Positions 1-7,318 of a stretch of DNA of 64,000 nt are shown piece after piece. Origin of the DNA: Thiothrix winogradskyi (lineage in GTDB: Bacteria > Pseudomonadota > Gammaproteobacteria > Thiotrichales > Thiotrichaceae). The stretch is taken from assembly GCF_021650935.1 (NCBI RefSeq), contig NZ_CP091244.1:1116001-1180000 (forward strand). The letters run 5' to 3'. Made by a program: the position numbers and the translations under genes. Under the pieces are notes generated by a model. That model had not been told where the DNA came from. It worked only from the letters and a program-made list of their open reading frames with translations, and ran no database searches. The first letter of the stretch is position 1. Every line of letters begins with the position of its first letter.

Positions 1-422
1 AAACCCGTTGCACCGGCTTGCACCAAAGCGGGGGTGTTGGGCATACAACGCACAATCGCTTGATTGCCACCCAACCAGCGGTTGAGCGCTTCTTCGCGAA
101 TTCCGGCGGCGATGGAGACAAACAACGGGCGGCTGAGTTGCGCATTGCTGGCAAGGTTTTCGGTCACATTGCGCATGATTTGCGGTTTGACAGCGAGTAC
201 CACCACGTCGGCACCTTGCATGGCTTCGAGATTGTCGGTGGTGGCGGTGACTTCCGGCCAATGTTTGCGGATGGCATCGAGTTGGTGTTCGTCAGGGTCG
301 GCAACGCGCAATGCGACATTCGCTTGGTCTTGCAATAGACCGACGATCAGGCTGCGAGCCATATTGCCAGCGCCAATGAAGGTGATGGTGGTAGGTTTTT
401 GGGCGAGTTTAGGTGTGTCCAT
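1..422 (-). CDS. proC: pyrroline-5-carboxylate reductase, 3' part beyond window
   Basis: This enzyme reduces 1-pyrroline-5-carboxylate to proline with NAD(P)H in the cytoplasm, the last step of proline synthesis. Translating the minus strand from the ATG at 422 gives a protein starting MDTPKLAQKPTTITFIGAGNM. A Rossmann glycine motif (FIGAGNM) lies near residue 15, followed by VVLAVKPQ and the conserved CMPNTPALV. About 140 codons are visible; the family is about 270 residues, so roughly half lies before position 1. It is divergent from the DUF3301 gene, with about 75 bp between the two starts that must hold both promoters. The identification is strong. Confidence 0.93.
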   Translation of the reverse strand, partial: MDTPKLAQKPTTITFIGAGNMARSLIVGLLQDQANVALRVADPDEHQLDAIRKHWPEVTATTDNLEAMQGADVVVLAVKPQIMRNVTENLASNAQLSRPLFVSIAAGIREEALNRWLGGNQAIVRCMPNTPALVQAGATG

Positions 423-496
423 AAAAGCTCTTTACTGTGTATCCGTTAGCAGATTTCCGTAATAATGGGTGCATTCTACTATTTTCAAGGACAAGA

Positions 497-826
497 ATGG
501 AAAATTTGCTGCTATTGGGGTTATTAGGGCTGGGGCTTTGGTTCTGGATTGATTCGATGAATGCTCGCGAACGGGCGGTAGCGGCAGCGATACGCGCATG
601 TCGGGAGATTGATGTGCAGTTTCTGGATCAAACCGTATCCTTGGAAAGCATGAAACCTACCCGTAACCGTCAGGGGCATTTGGTGTGGCGACGCATTTAC
701 GGGTTTGAGTTTAGTACCCAAGGGGTGGAGCGGCGGCATGGTCGTGCGATCTTACGCGGGCGGGTGTTGGAACAGGTGCAGTTGGATCAGGATGAGGGCA
801 CGACGATTGAGCAGCACGAAGCTTGA
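497..826 (+). CDS. DUF3301 family single-pass membrane protein
   Basis: A 109-residue protein when started at the ATG at 497, which follows an AAGGA ribosome site. An upstream in-frame start at 437 would add 20 residues with no clear ribosome site. Residues 3-16 (LLLLGLLGLGLWFW) form one hydrophobic segment, then comes a basic, soluble part containing RERAVAAA and an acidic tail. This matches the small DUF3301 family of gammaproteobacteria, which has no known reaction. The layout suggests an inner-membrane anchor with a cytoplasmic domain. It is convergent with trhP and only 27 bp away. Function unknown. Confidence 0.75.
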   Translation: MENLLLLGLLGLGLWFWIDSMNARERAVAAAIRACREIDVQFLDQTVSLESMKPTRNRQGHLVWRRIYGFEFSTQGVERRHGRAILRGRVLEQVQLDQDEGTTIEQHEA

Positions 827-853
827 ACGGCTGCTCTCCCGTTGCCTGCAATG

Positions 854-2209
854 TTACAAAAACCGGCTGACCAAAATCATATCGCCATCCACGTCTTGGG
901 GCAGTGGAATACGCATTTTGTGACCGCTCCCCGGCGCAGTGGTGACAGGAATACCGTCCATATTTTCCATGCGTTCCAGTACCAGTTCGCGGTTGCCTTC
1001 CGGTAACACCAATTCCAGTCGATCTCCTACGCTGAAACGGTTTTTCACATCTAGCTCAATCCAGCCGTTGTCACGGTCAACGCGCATGGCTTCGGCAACG
1101 AATTGCTGCTGATGCCCCATCGACGCGCCTTGCATGTAGTTTTGGTATTCGTGGGTATGGTGGCGTTCGTAAAAGCCGTCGGTATAACCACGATTCGCCA
1201 GATTTTCCAAGATACCCAGCAATTTGGGGTCAAAGTTGCGCCCAGCCATTGCATCGTCAATCGCCTGTTTATATGTCTGTGCAGTCCGCGCCACGTAGTA
1301 ATGCGATTTGGTGCGCCCTTCGATTTTCAAGCAATCTACGCCGATTTCGGTGAGTTTTTGGACGTGTTCGACGGCGCGTAAATCCTTGGAATTCATGATA
1401 TACGTGCCGTGTTCGTCTTCCATGACGGGCATGAGTTCGCCGGGGCGGTTGGTTTCTTCGAGGAAGTACACCTTGTCCGCCAGCGGATGGCGTTCTTGAT
1501 TGCCGCAACTGCCCATGCTTTGCGCTTGGTTAAACAAATCCATCGACAACACCGCTTCTTTGGGGACAAATTTGCCTTCTGCTGCTTCGACCGCTTCGGT
1601 GGTTTTGTATTCCCAGCGGCACGCATTGGTGCAAGTGCCTTGATTCGGGTCGCGGTGGTTGAAGTAGCCGGAGAGCAGGCAACGCCCGGAATAGGCGATG
1701 CACAATGCACCGTGGACGAAGACTTCCAGCTCCATATCGGGGCATTCTTGGCGGATTTCGGCGATTTCATCCAGCGATAATTCCCGCGATAAAATCACGC
1801 GGGTCAAGCCGAGGCTTTGCCAGAATTTCACCGTGGCGTAGTTCACCGTGTTGGCTTGTACGGAAAGGTGGACGGGCATGTCCGGCCATTTTTCGCGTAC
1901 CAACATAATCAAGCCGGGGTCTGCCATGATCAGCGCATCGGGATTCATCGCAATCACGGGGGCAAGGTCTTCCATGAAGGTTTTGATCTTGCTGTTGTGC
2001 GGGGAAATGTTTGCCGCAACGAAAAACTGTTTGCCCAACGAATGCGCTTCGGCAATGCCGAGCGCGAGGTTGTCGTTTTTAAACTCGTTATTGCGCACCC
2101 GCAGCGAGTAGCGCGGTTGTCCGGCGTAGACCGCATCCGCACCGTAGGCGAAGGCGTGGCGCATGGATTTGAGTGTGCCCGCAGGGGCAAGCAATTCAGG
2201 GCGTTTCAT
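854..2209 (-). CDS. trhP: tRNA hydroxylation protein, peptidase U32 family (TrhP/YegQ)
   Basis: The 451-residue protein has the U32 start MKRPELLAPAG and the conserved cysteine set C170, C177, C193 and C235, which in this family binds an iron-sulfur cluster. Its length matches E. coli YegQ (TrhP), which takes part in prephenate-dependent formation of 5-hydroxyuridine at the tRNA wobble base. The annotation 'peptidase' is historical. The gene follows hsdR on the same strand after about 85 bp and is probably an independent core gene at the edge of the restriction locus. Assignment to TrhP rather than another U32 paralogue rests on length and the N-terminal sequence. Confidence 0.9.
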   Translation of the reverse strand: MKRPELLAPAGTLKSMRHAFAYGADAVYAGQPRYSLRVRNNEFKNDNLALGIAEAHSLGKQFFVAANISPHNSKIKTFMEDLAPVIAMNPDALIMADPGLIMLVREKWPDMPVHLSVQANTVNYATVKFWQSLGLTRVILSRELSLDEIAEIRQECPDMELEVFVHGALCIAYSGRCLLSGYFNHRDPNQGTCTNACRWEYKTTEAVEAAEGKFVPKEAVLSMDLFNQAQSMGSCGNQERHPLADKVYFLEETNRPGELMPVMEDEHGTYIMNSKDLRAVEHVQKLTEIGVDCLKIEGRTKSHYYVARTAQTYKQAIDDAMAGRNFDPKLLGILENLANRGYTDGFYERHHTHEYQNYMQGASMGHQQQFVAEAMRVDRDNGWIELDVKNRFSVGDRLELVLPEGNRELVLERMENMDGIPVTTAPGSGHKMRIPLPQDVDGDMILVSRFL

Positions 2210-2295
2210 GGGGAGTATCCGCTGTGTGTAAGTTCAAGCGAGGATTATATTCCCAAGTGCGGCGCTAGGCTAATTTACTGCAAGGCTGGGGCGGT

Positions 2296-5200
2296 TTACG
2301 CTGCCCACTTCCGCCGGTTAGCCGCAAAGTCCAACACCAGCGCAAACACATTATCGCACTTGGTTTTAAAGGTCATGCGGTCATAACTATCGGGTAAATC
2401 CTTATCCAGCACATCTTCAATGGCGTTTTTCACCGCCAGTTGCGTTTGGCTGTCTTTCCACCAATCTTGCACCAACACTTTGGGGTGTTCCTGTAACAAG
2501 CGGATCAGCAGGTCTTTCGCCGCCAGTTTCACCCGCTGTTCTTCCGTCTGGGTGAGTTTGTCTTTTTTCAGCAAGTCGTACAGTTCCAGCTCATCCTCGC
2601 TCAAGCCTTCGCGCACATGGCGTTCATCCTCGGTTTGCATCGCTTGGGTGAAATGCACCAAATCGTCAAAATAGTTGTCGGCGGATGAACTGCCTGCATT
2701 GTAACGCTCGATAATCGCCTGCAAGCGTGCCGCAAACGCCACCCGTGTCACGTTTTGCGCCATCATGTTATGCAATTTGGCTTCAATGAATGCCCGCATA
2801 TCCGCAATTTCGATATTTTTGTACAGCGCCACCGTGAAATCTTCGCGCAGCTTGTCGAAATCAATCTTGCTTAAATCCCATGTGCGCCCTTTTTGGATAA
2901 TGCGGTATTCCGCGCTGTATTCACGCTGGCGAAACTCGTCGGCATCATCCACCACCACGCTTTCATCCAGCAATTCGGCAATGCGCTGGCTGACGGCTTC
3001 AATATCTGCACCTTCTACCAAGCTATCCATCACCCCGCGTAAGTATTGAATGGCGGCAATATCCAGCCGTGGTGCTTGCTGGTAAATCTCTGGTTTGCAG
3101 GCTTCGTACAAGGCAGCCACGGTGTTGTCGTAGACGTTGAAGGCTTTGCGCCATTCTTCATTGCCCAGCAAAATGTCGGCAAAAGTGTTGAATTTCGCAA
3201 TATTTTTGAAAGTGTCTTGCGTACCTAGTACAGCATTCAGGTCAATGTCACGCTCACGGCAAAAGGCCAGCGTTTGGGCAACCGCATCATCCAGCAACAC
3301 CAATAATTCGGTTTTTTCCTGCACTGGCACGGTTTCACCCGTGTCGCCTTGCGCGTAATCTTTCAACGCCTTTTTCATGTTGCGGAATACGTTGTAGTAA
3401 TCGACGATTTCACCGTGCTGTTTTTCCACGGGTTTGCCGCTGTACCCCTGAATGCTGTAAGACGCGACGCGGTTGGCACGGGCGATGGTTTGCATCAAGG
3501 TGTGGCCTTTCATCGGCTTGTCGAGGTACAGCGTTGAAACGGTGGGTGCATCAAATCCGGTCAGCCACATGGCGCACACAAATACCAGTTGCAACGGGTG
3601 TTCAGGGTCTTTGAAATTGTGCTCAATGTCGTGACCGTTGGCATCCAACTGGTCGAGCCGCGTAATGTGCGGTTTTATGTCAAGCTTTTGCTGGGTGAAA
3701 CGCGCTTCATCGGCTTTGGGATCGCTGATCACGACCGCCATTTCTACCGACTTCATCCATTCCAGCCGTTTTTTCAGGCGGGCTTTTTCAACTTCATTGG
3801 TGGTGGTATTGATGCGCCCGCGCAGGTTTTTCAGTTCGGCTTTCCAATGCTGCTGCACCTTGTCGTACATGGTCACGGCGGTGAATTTATCGACGGTAAT
3901 CACCATGCCCTTGCCGAGATAGCCACGTTGTGGGAAGTGGTACACGATGTCTTGTGCAATCGTATCTAGCCGGTCGTCGCGTTTGATCACTTCCATTTCG
4001 GTGGCGAATTTGCGTTCCAGCTTGTCCTGTTGCGCCGCATCCAGATTTTCATCCTCCAGCAAGGCACAGAATTCTTCGCTCAAATCCTCATTCTGAATCA
4101 ACACCTTGGGGACGCGCTTTTCGTAGAACAGCGGCACGGTGGCTTTATCATCCATCGCTTGTTGGAAGTTGTATTCCGAGACGTAACCGCCGAACCACGC
4201 GCTGGTTTTACGCTCCTTACCCAACAATGGCGTACCCGTGAAAGCAAGGAAATGTGCTCCCTTGAGTCCGGCACGCATGTTTTCCGCCAGATTTTGGTAT
4301 TGGGTGCGGTGCGCTTCATCCACCATCACAATGACTTCGCGTCCGCCGTTGGGGTCAAACAGGCGCGGGTAGGCTTTGCCCTTGTCATAGCGGAATTTCT
4401 GGATCAGGGTGAACATCACCTTTTTGTTCTGCCCCAGAAACTTGCGCATTTCTTCGGCGTTGCTGGGTTGCGCGGCATCCTCTTTTTGCACCGTGCCGGT
4501 ATTCAGGAAGTTGCGGTAAATCTGCCCGTCCAAATCCTGCCGATCCGTCACCACCACAAAGCTGAAATTGCCGCTGACCTTGCGGAAAATTTTGCGCACG
4601 TAAAAAATCATCGAAAAACTTTTGCCCGACCCTTGGGTGTGCCAAAACACCCCCAGTTTGCCATCGTGCTGCTCACGTTGCAGGAAACGCTGATAAGCAC
4701 TGTTCACCCCCAGAAACTGATGGTTTTGCGCAATGATTTTGGTGTTGCCCTTGTGGTAGATCACGAAGTTTTCGACGTAATCCAGCAAGCGGCTGCGTTC
4801 GCACAAGCCCGCGATGGCGTATTCCAGCGATGTGCCTTGCGCTTCGATTTGCGGGCGGTTGACCACTTCTTTTTCATCCGCCACCCGCAACCAGTGGAAG
4901 AAATGTTCCCAACCGGCAGTAAAGCTGCCCACGCGGGTTTCCAGCGCGTTGGAGAGAATGCAAAACGCATTGCAGTGGAACAGTTGCGGAATATCGTGCA
5001 GGTAATCCGTCAGGTTGCCATCAAAGGCACTGCGGAGTTTAACGTTGGAGTTTTTCAGTTCGATGAACACCAAGGGCAAGCCATTGACGTACAAAATTAC
5101 ATCCGGGCGGCGGTATGCGGCTTTGGGGGCTTGCCCCAGTGACTTGATCCACAATTGCGCCACGGCGAGGTAGCGGTTATTGGCGGGTATGTTGAAGTCG

Positions 5201-5565
5201 ATCAGGCGCACGAAGTCGTGTTGTTTCACGCCCTTGGCATCTTCAAAAGTGACGGGTACGCCATCGCGGATAAACTGATCGAGTTCCTGATTGGCTTTGA
5301 GCGGGGAAAGCGCGATACGCCGATCCATCAGCTTTGCCACCACTTCGGTGATAACGCTGGCGGGAATGTGCGGATTCAAGCGTTCGCAGGCTTCCCGTAA
5401 ACGCTCGGCGAGAATCACATCGCGCTTGTCGCGGCGCTGCGAACCGTCGTTGAGATCATCAGGGTTAGCGGTGTGGCACACCAGTACATCGAAGCCGTGC
5501 AAGTGTTGCAGCTTTTGCAGCAATGCCTGCTCGATGTCGTCTTCGGATATAAAATTTCTTGCCAT
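2296..5565 (-). CDS. hsdR: type I restriction enzyme, HsdR (R) subunit
   Basis: HsdR is the ATP-driven translocase and nuclease of a type I restriction complex. It cuts only as part of an HsdR-HsdM-HsdS assembly. The start at 5565 (MARNFISEDDIEQ) gives 1089 residues, the usual length; the open frame extends 20 codons further without family similarity. A PD-(D/E)XK nuclease motif spans residues 153-171 (RPD then ELK). Walker A GSGKS is near 312-316 and the DEAH box near 416-419, followed by SF2 helicase motifs. The frame is intact. Its partners hsdM and hsdS lie upstream on the same strand but are both broken by insertion sequences, and two toxin-antitoxin units separate them from hsdR. Unless another HsdM/HsdS pairs with it, it is probably idle. 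Confidence 0.95.
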   Translation of the reverse strand: MARNFISEDDIEQALLQKLQHLHGFDVLVCHTANPDDLNDGSQRRDKRDVILAERLREACERLNPHIPASVITEVVAKLMDRRIALSPLKANQELDQFIRDGVPVTFEDAKGVKQHDFVRLIDFNIPANNRYLAVAQLWIKSLGQAPKAAYRRPDVILYVNGLPLVFIELKNSNVKLRSAFDGNLTDYLHDIPQLFHCNAFCILSNALETRVGSFTAGWEHFFHWLRVADEKEVVNRPQIEAQGTSLEYAIAGLCERSRLLDYVENFVIYHKGNTKIIAQNHQFLGVNSAYQRFLQREQHDGKLGVFWHTQGSGKSFSMIFYVRKIFRKVSGNFSFVVVTDRQDLDGQIYRNFLNTGTVQKEDAAQPSNAEEMRKFLGQNKKVMFTLIQKFRYDKGKAYPRLFDPNGGREVIVMVDEAHRTQYQNLAENMRAGLKGAHFLAFTGTPLLGKERKTSAWFGGYVSEYNFQQAMDDKATVPLFYEKRVPKVLIQNEDLSEEFCALLEDENLDAAQQDKLERKFATEMEVIKRDDRLDTIAQDIVYHFPQRGYLGKGMVITVDKFTAVTMYDKVQQHWKAELKNLRGRINTTTNEVEKARLKKRLEWMKSVEMAVVISDPKADEARFTQQKLDIKPHITRLDQLDANGHDIEHNFKDPEHPLQLVFVCAMWLTGFDAPTVSTLYLDKPMKGHTLMQTIARANRVASYSIQGYSGKPVEKQHGEIVDYYNVFRNMKKALKDYAQGDTGETVPVQEKTELLVLLDDAVAQTLAFCRERDIDLNAVLGTQDTFKNIAKFNTFADILLGNEEWRKAFNVYDNTVAALYEACKPEIYQQAPRLDIAAIQYLRGVMDSLVEGADIEAVSQRIAELLDESVVVDDADEFRQREYSAEYRIIQKGRTWDLSKIDFDKLREDFTVALYKNIEIADMRAFIEAKLHNMMAQNVTRVAFAARLQAIIERYNAGSSSADNYFDDLVHFTQAMQTEDERHVREGLSEDELELYDLLKKDKLTQTEEQRVKLAAKDLLIRLLQEHPKVLVQDWWKDSQTQLAVKNAIEDVLDKDLPDSYDRMTFKTKCDNVFALVLDFAANRRKWAA

Positions 5566-5643
5566 TTGCCCAGCCCCGTTTATGCGCCTGTATTTGGGGA
5601 AGTTTAGCGCAGATGTAACGCACAAGAATACAAAAGCACCTCT

Positions 5644-6043
5644 TTACGCAAACAAATTAACCGCCAACATTTCCGCTGCATCATTCAAACGGTCATCATT
5701 CGTCCAAAATTCGGTGCAACCGTAATACTGTGCCGTGGCAAGGATGCAAAGCATCCGGCGTTTTCAATCGAAAACGAGCGCGTAGCTGTAACGCTGCATC
5801 ATAAATTTCATCCGTGATCGGCAGCATGATTTGCGCAGCTATAAAATCCTCAAACTCTTGGTAAAGCTCGACATTCTGATCGCGTAAGGGTTTGGTTAAC
5901 ACCTCCAACCGCAACAATGGCGAAACCGCAAGTTGGCAACCCGGTGACTGTTCCATCTTCTCCAGGATTTTCGGTCTAAAAACAGTGTGCTTCTCAATCA
6001 AGTAAATGACGATACAAGCATCCAGATAGATGCGCTGGCTCAT
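5644..6043 (-). pseudogene. PIN-domain toxin (VapC-like) with a frameshift near the C-terminus
   Basis: VapC-type PIN domains are Mg-dependent ribonucleases held in check by a partner antitoxin. The N-terminal part has the first catalytic Asp in IYLDACIVIY, the Glu in LLRLEVLTKP and the Asp in KTPDALH. Right after PDALH the open frame runs into non-homologous sequence and stops at 5696. Moving one base at about 5741-5744 continues with LATAQYYGCTEFWTND and ends at 5644, restoring the usual PIN ending including the last acidic residues (TNDD). One base is therefore out of register near AAGGATG. The encoded toxin lacks its last active-site Asp. Either the toxin was inactivated or the read carries a sequencing error. 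The start overlaps the antitoxin stop by 4 bp. Confidence 0.85.
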
Positions 6044-6312
6044 TCATCACCCCAAGCATCACGATTTTCCCGGATAGTTTCTTCCATTGCCGCTGGATTT
6101 CCAGCCGGACGCTGTTGGTAACGTGGAGATTTCAGCAAAGCCAATACAGCCGCCACGTCACCTTTACGCGCTGCCCAAATAGAGTGGGGAAGTTCACTGA
6201 GCTTGCCGGGAAGTAAGGTCAAAATCACACGGGTGGGCTGTGTCACCTTCAGGTTTTCCAGCAAATGCACCGTCCCATCAGGATGAATAACTGCTTCAAT
6301 TGCTTGTAACAT
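6040..6312 (-). CDS. antitoxin partner of the PIN toxin
   Basis: A 90-residue protein whose stop overlaps the toxin start (ATGA), the usual layout of type II toxin-antitoxin operons. The N-terminus, MLQAIEAVIHPDGTVHLLE, resembles the DUF104/AbrB-like antitoxins that begin with a short beta-hairpin DNA-binding segment. The C-terminal part (AAMEETIRENRDAW) is a charged helix of the kind that wraps the toxin. Inferred role: bind and block the PIN nuclease and repress its own promoter. The family name is tentative; the antitoxin role follows mainly from position and size. Confidence 0.75.
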   Translation of the reverse strand: MLQAIEAVIHPDGTVHLLENLKVTQPTRVILTLLPGKLSELPHSIWAARKGDVAAVLALLKSPRYQQRPAGNPAAMEETIRENRDAWGDE

Positions 6313-6398
6313 AACGATTCCCCTCTGTGTTTATCATCTCAACAAGTGTAACTCATCTTTCTCCCTATCGCCCATTTTGCGGGAGAGTTAGATCTAGG

Positions 6399-6460
6399 CT
6401 ATCTTTGGATGCATCGACGGCGGCAACTGCACCGCCAAATCCGCTACCGCCAACTTCCCC
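6399..6460 (-). pseudogene. stray copy of the hsdS 3' end
   Basis: The minus strand here encodes GKLAVADLAVQLPPSM, then HPKIA and a stop. This is almost the same as the true end of hsdS at 7153-7202 (GKLAVEDLAVQLPPSM). At the DNA level 6411-6460 and 7153-7202 match at about 48 of 50 positions in the same orientation. The copy abuts the stop codon of the toxin remnant, so the two 50-bp copies directly bracket the toxin-antitoxin segment. It has no start of its own and is a scar of duplication or recombination. Confidence 0.85.
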
Positions 6461-6685
6461 TTACTCCCCGACTACTGTTAGCGCGTAAGCTAATAAATCC
6501 TCACCGAAATGGGCTTTAGACAGGCGCAGAATATCAATGTAGGGTGCAAGCAATGGAATGATGCCTTGATGCTTGGCTTCGATTAGCACACCGAGACTAC
6601 CGATAATTTTGACCTGATTGATCTTCGCCACTTTGCGTCCTGCTTTTTCATCAATCAGCAAATAATCGGCGTGAAGGTTTTTGTA
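6461..6685 (-). pseudogene. DUF3368 (PIN-like) toxin remnant, N-terminal half deleted
   Basis: The frame reads YKNLHADYLLIDEKAGRK and continues to GEDLLAYALTVVGE. It aligns with residues 84-157 of the intact DUF3368 protein at 58731-59204 (YKKQHADRLLIDDLRARK). Residues 1-83, including the first catalytic Asp, are absent. The remnant follows the antitoxin stop codon directly and in the same frame, so the deletion appears to have removed everything between the antitoxin end and mid-toxin. A TTG at 6661 could initiate a 66-residue peptide, but no activity is expected. Confidence 0.85.
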
Positions 6686-6949
6686 TCACGCCAACTCCCG
6701 TGCCAACATCTCAATTTCTGCTTGCAGCTCGTCGGTGCTTTCGTAGGTCTGCGGCTCGATGCCCCGTTGACGGCATTCGTATAAAAACTCATAGCGGTCT
6801 AGGTCGCCGACAAATTCAGCGGCAGCACTGGCGGAAAAACGCCCCTGACGGTACAAGTCGATGTCGGTATTCAGCTTGAGCAGGCGCACAAGCTCGGTGG
6901 GTGATTGAAAGATCAAATACTTTTCTGGAATATCGAGTGTCAGTTGCAT
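6686..6949 (-). CDS. UPF0175 family antitoxin, toxin partner decayed
   Basis: An 87-residue protein of the UPF0175 family. Its start MQLTLDIPEKYL and its RFSASAAAEFVGDLDRYEFLYECR segment (a helix-turn-helix-like region) match the paralogue at 59204-59458 (MQITMDIPEYF, KLSAGAATELAGVDRYTFMAECK). In this window UPF0175 genes sit directly before DUF3368 toxins. Here the toxin is truncated and the antitoxin open frame is intact. The two copies are clearly diverged, so this is not a recent duplication. A kept antitoxin without toxin could still protect against the toxin at 58.7 kb; that is inference. Confidence 0.8.
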   Translation of the reverse strand: MQLTLDIPEKYLIFQSPTELVRLLKLNTDIDLYRQGRFSASAAAEFVGDLDRYEFLYECRQRGIEPQTYESTDELQAEIEMLARELA

Positions 6950-7005
6950 GATGCACCTCTGCTAACGATGTTTGATGTCATACTAGCACGAAACCGCTTC
7001 GAGTT

Positions 7006-7034
7006 CATTTCTGCAACCGCTGGTTGCAGAAATG
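7006..7034. repeat. perfect 13-bp inverted repeat upstream of the UPF0175 antitoxin
   Basis: CATTTCTGCAACC at 7006-7018 is mirrored exactly at 7022-7034 around a 3-base loop. It lies about 57 bp before the antitoxin start and directly next to the large palindromic element. It could be the operator of the toxin-antitoxin promoter or part of the neighbouring repeat. The sequence alone does not decide. Confidence 0.6.
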
Positions 7035-7036
7035 AT

Positions 7037-7138
7037 AACCCTCACCCCAACCCCTCTCCCAGAGGCAGAGGGGCTAAGAAAAACAAGCTCTTACTCCCCC
7101 TCTACCTCTGGGAGAGGGGGTTGGGGGGTGAGGGTCTT
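7037..7138. repeat. palindromic repeat family R, copy 1
   Basis: About 100 bp with mirrored ends: ACCCTCACCCCAACCCCTC on the left and the complementary GAGGGGGTTGGGGGGTGAGG on the right, with a variable middle. Four related copies occur at about 19424, 49235, 55808 and 60467. This copy begins next to the hsdS stop codon. It has no coding capacity of its own and is probably a non-autonomous mobile palindrome. Confidence 0.85.
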
Positions 7139-7318
7139 TCACACATTTTCCCGCATCGACGGCGGCAACTGCACCGCCAAATCCTCCACCGCCAACTTCC
7201 CCGAAATCAAACGCGGCAACAACGCATTCTTCGTCTTCGCCAGCATGTTATTTATCTGCGTGAGACGTTGAATTTCTTTAAACATGGAGCATGTCAGTAT
7301 GTGGTATTGATCTCTTAA
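7139..7318 (-). pseudogene. hsdS: hsdS, C-terminal fragment beyond the IS5 insertion
   Basis: The frame encodes RDQYHILTCSMFKEIQRLTQ and then NNMLAKTKNALLPRLISGKL, the typical C-terminal end of type I specificity subunits (a conserved helix plus the LLPRLISGKL motif). Removing the IS (7319-8587) and one TTAA copy joins it in frame to the N-terminal part as PKYL-RDQYH. The fragment on its own has only an IS-derived start and no function. Confidence 0.9.

Noticed and set aside
4030..5142. Plus-strand open frame of 370 codons opposite hsdR
   Set aside because: It is the mirror of the hsdR coding strand, has no ribosome site or family similarity, and hsdR is unmistakable.
7037..7138. Palindromic repeats as CRISPR repeats
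   Set aside because: The copies are tens of kilobases apart, differ in the centre, are not spaced with unique spacers, and no cas genes are present.
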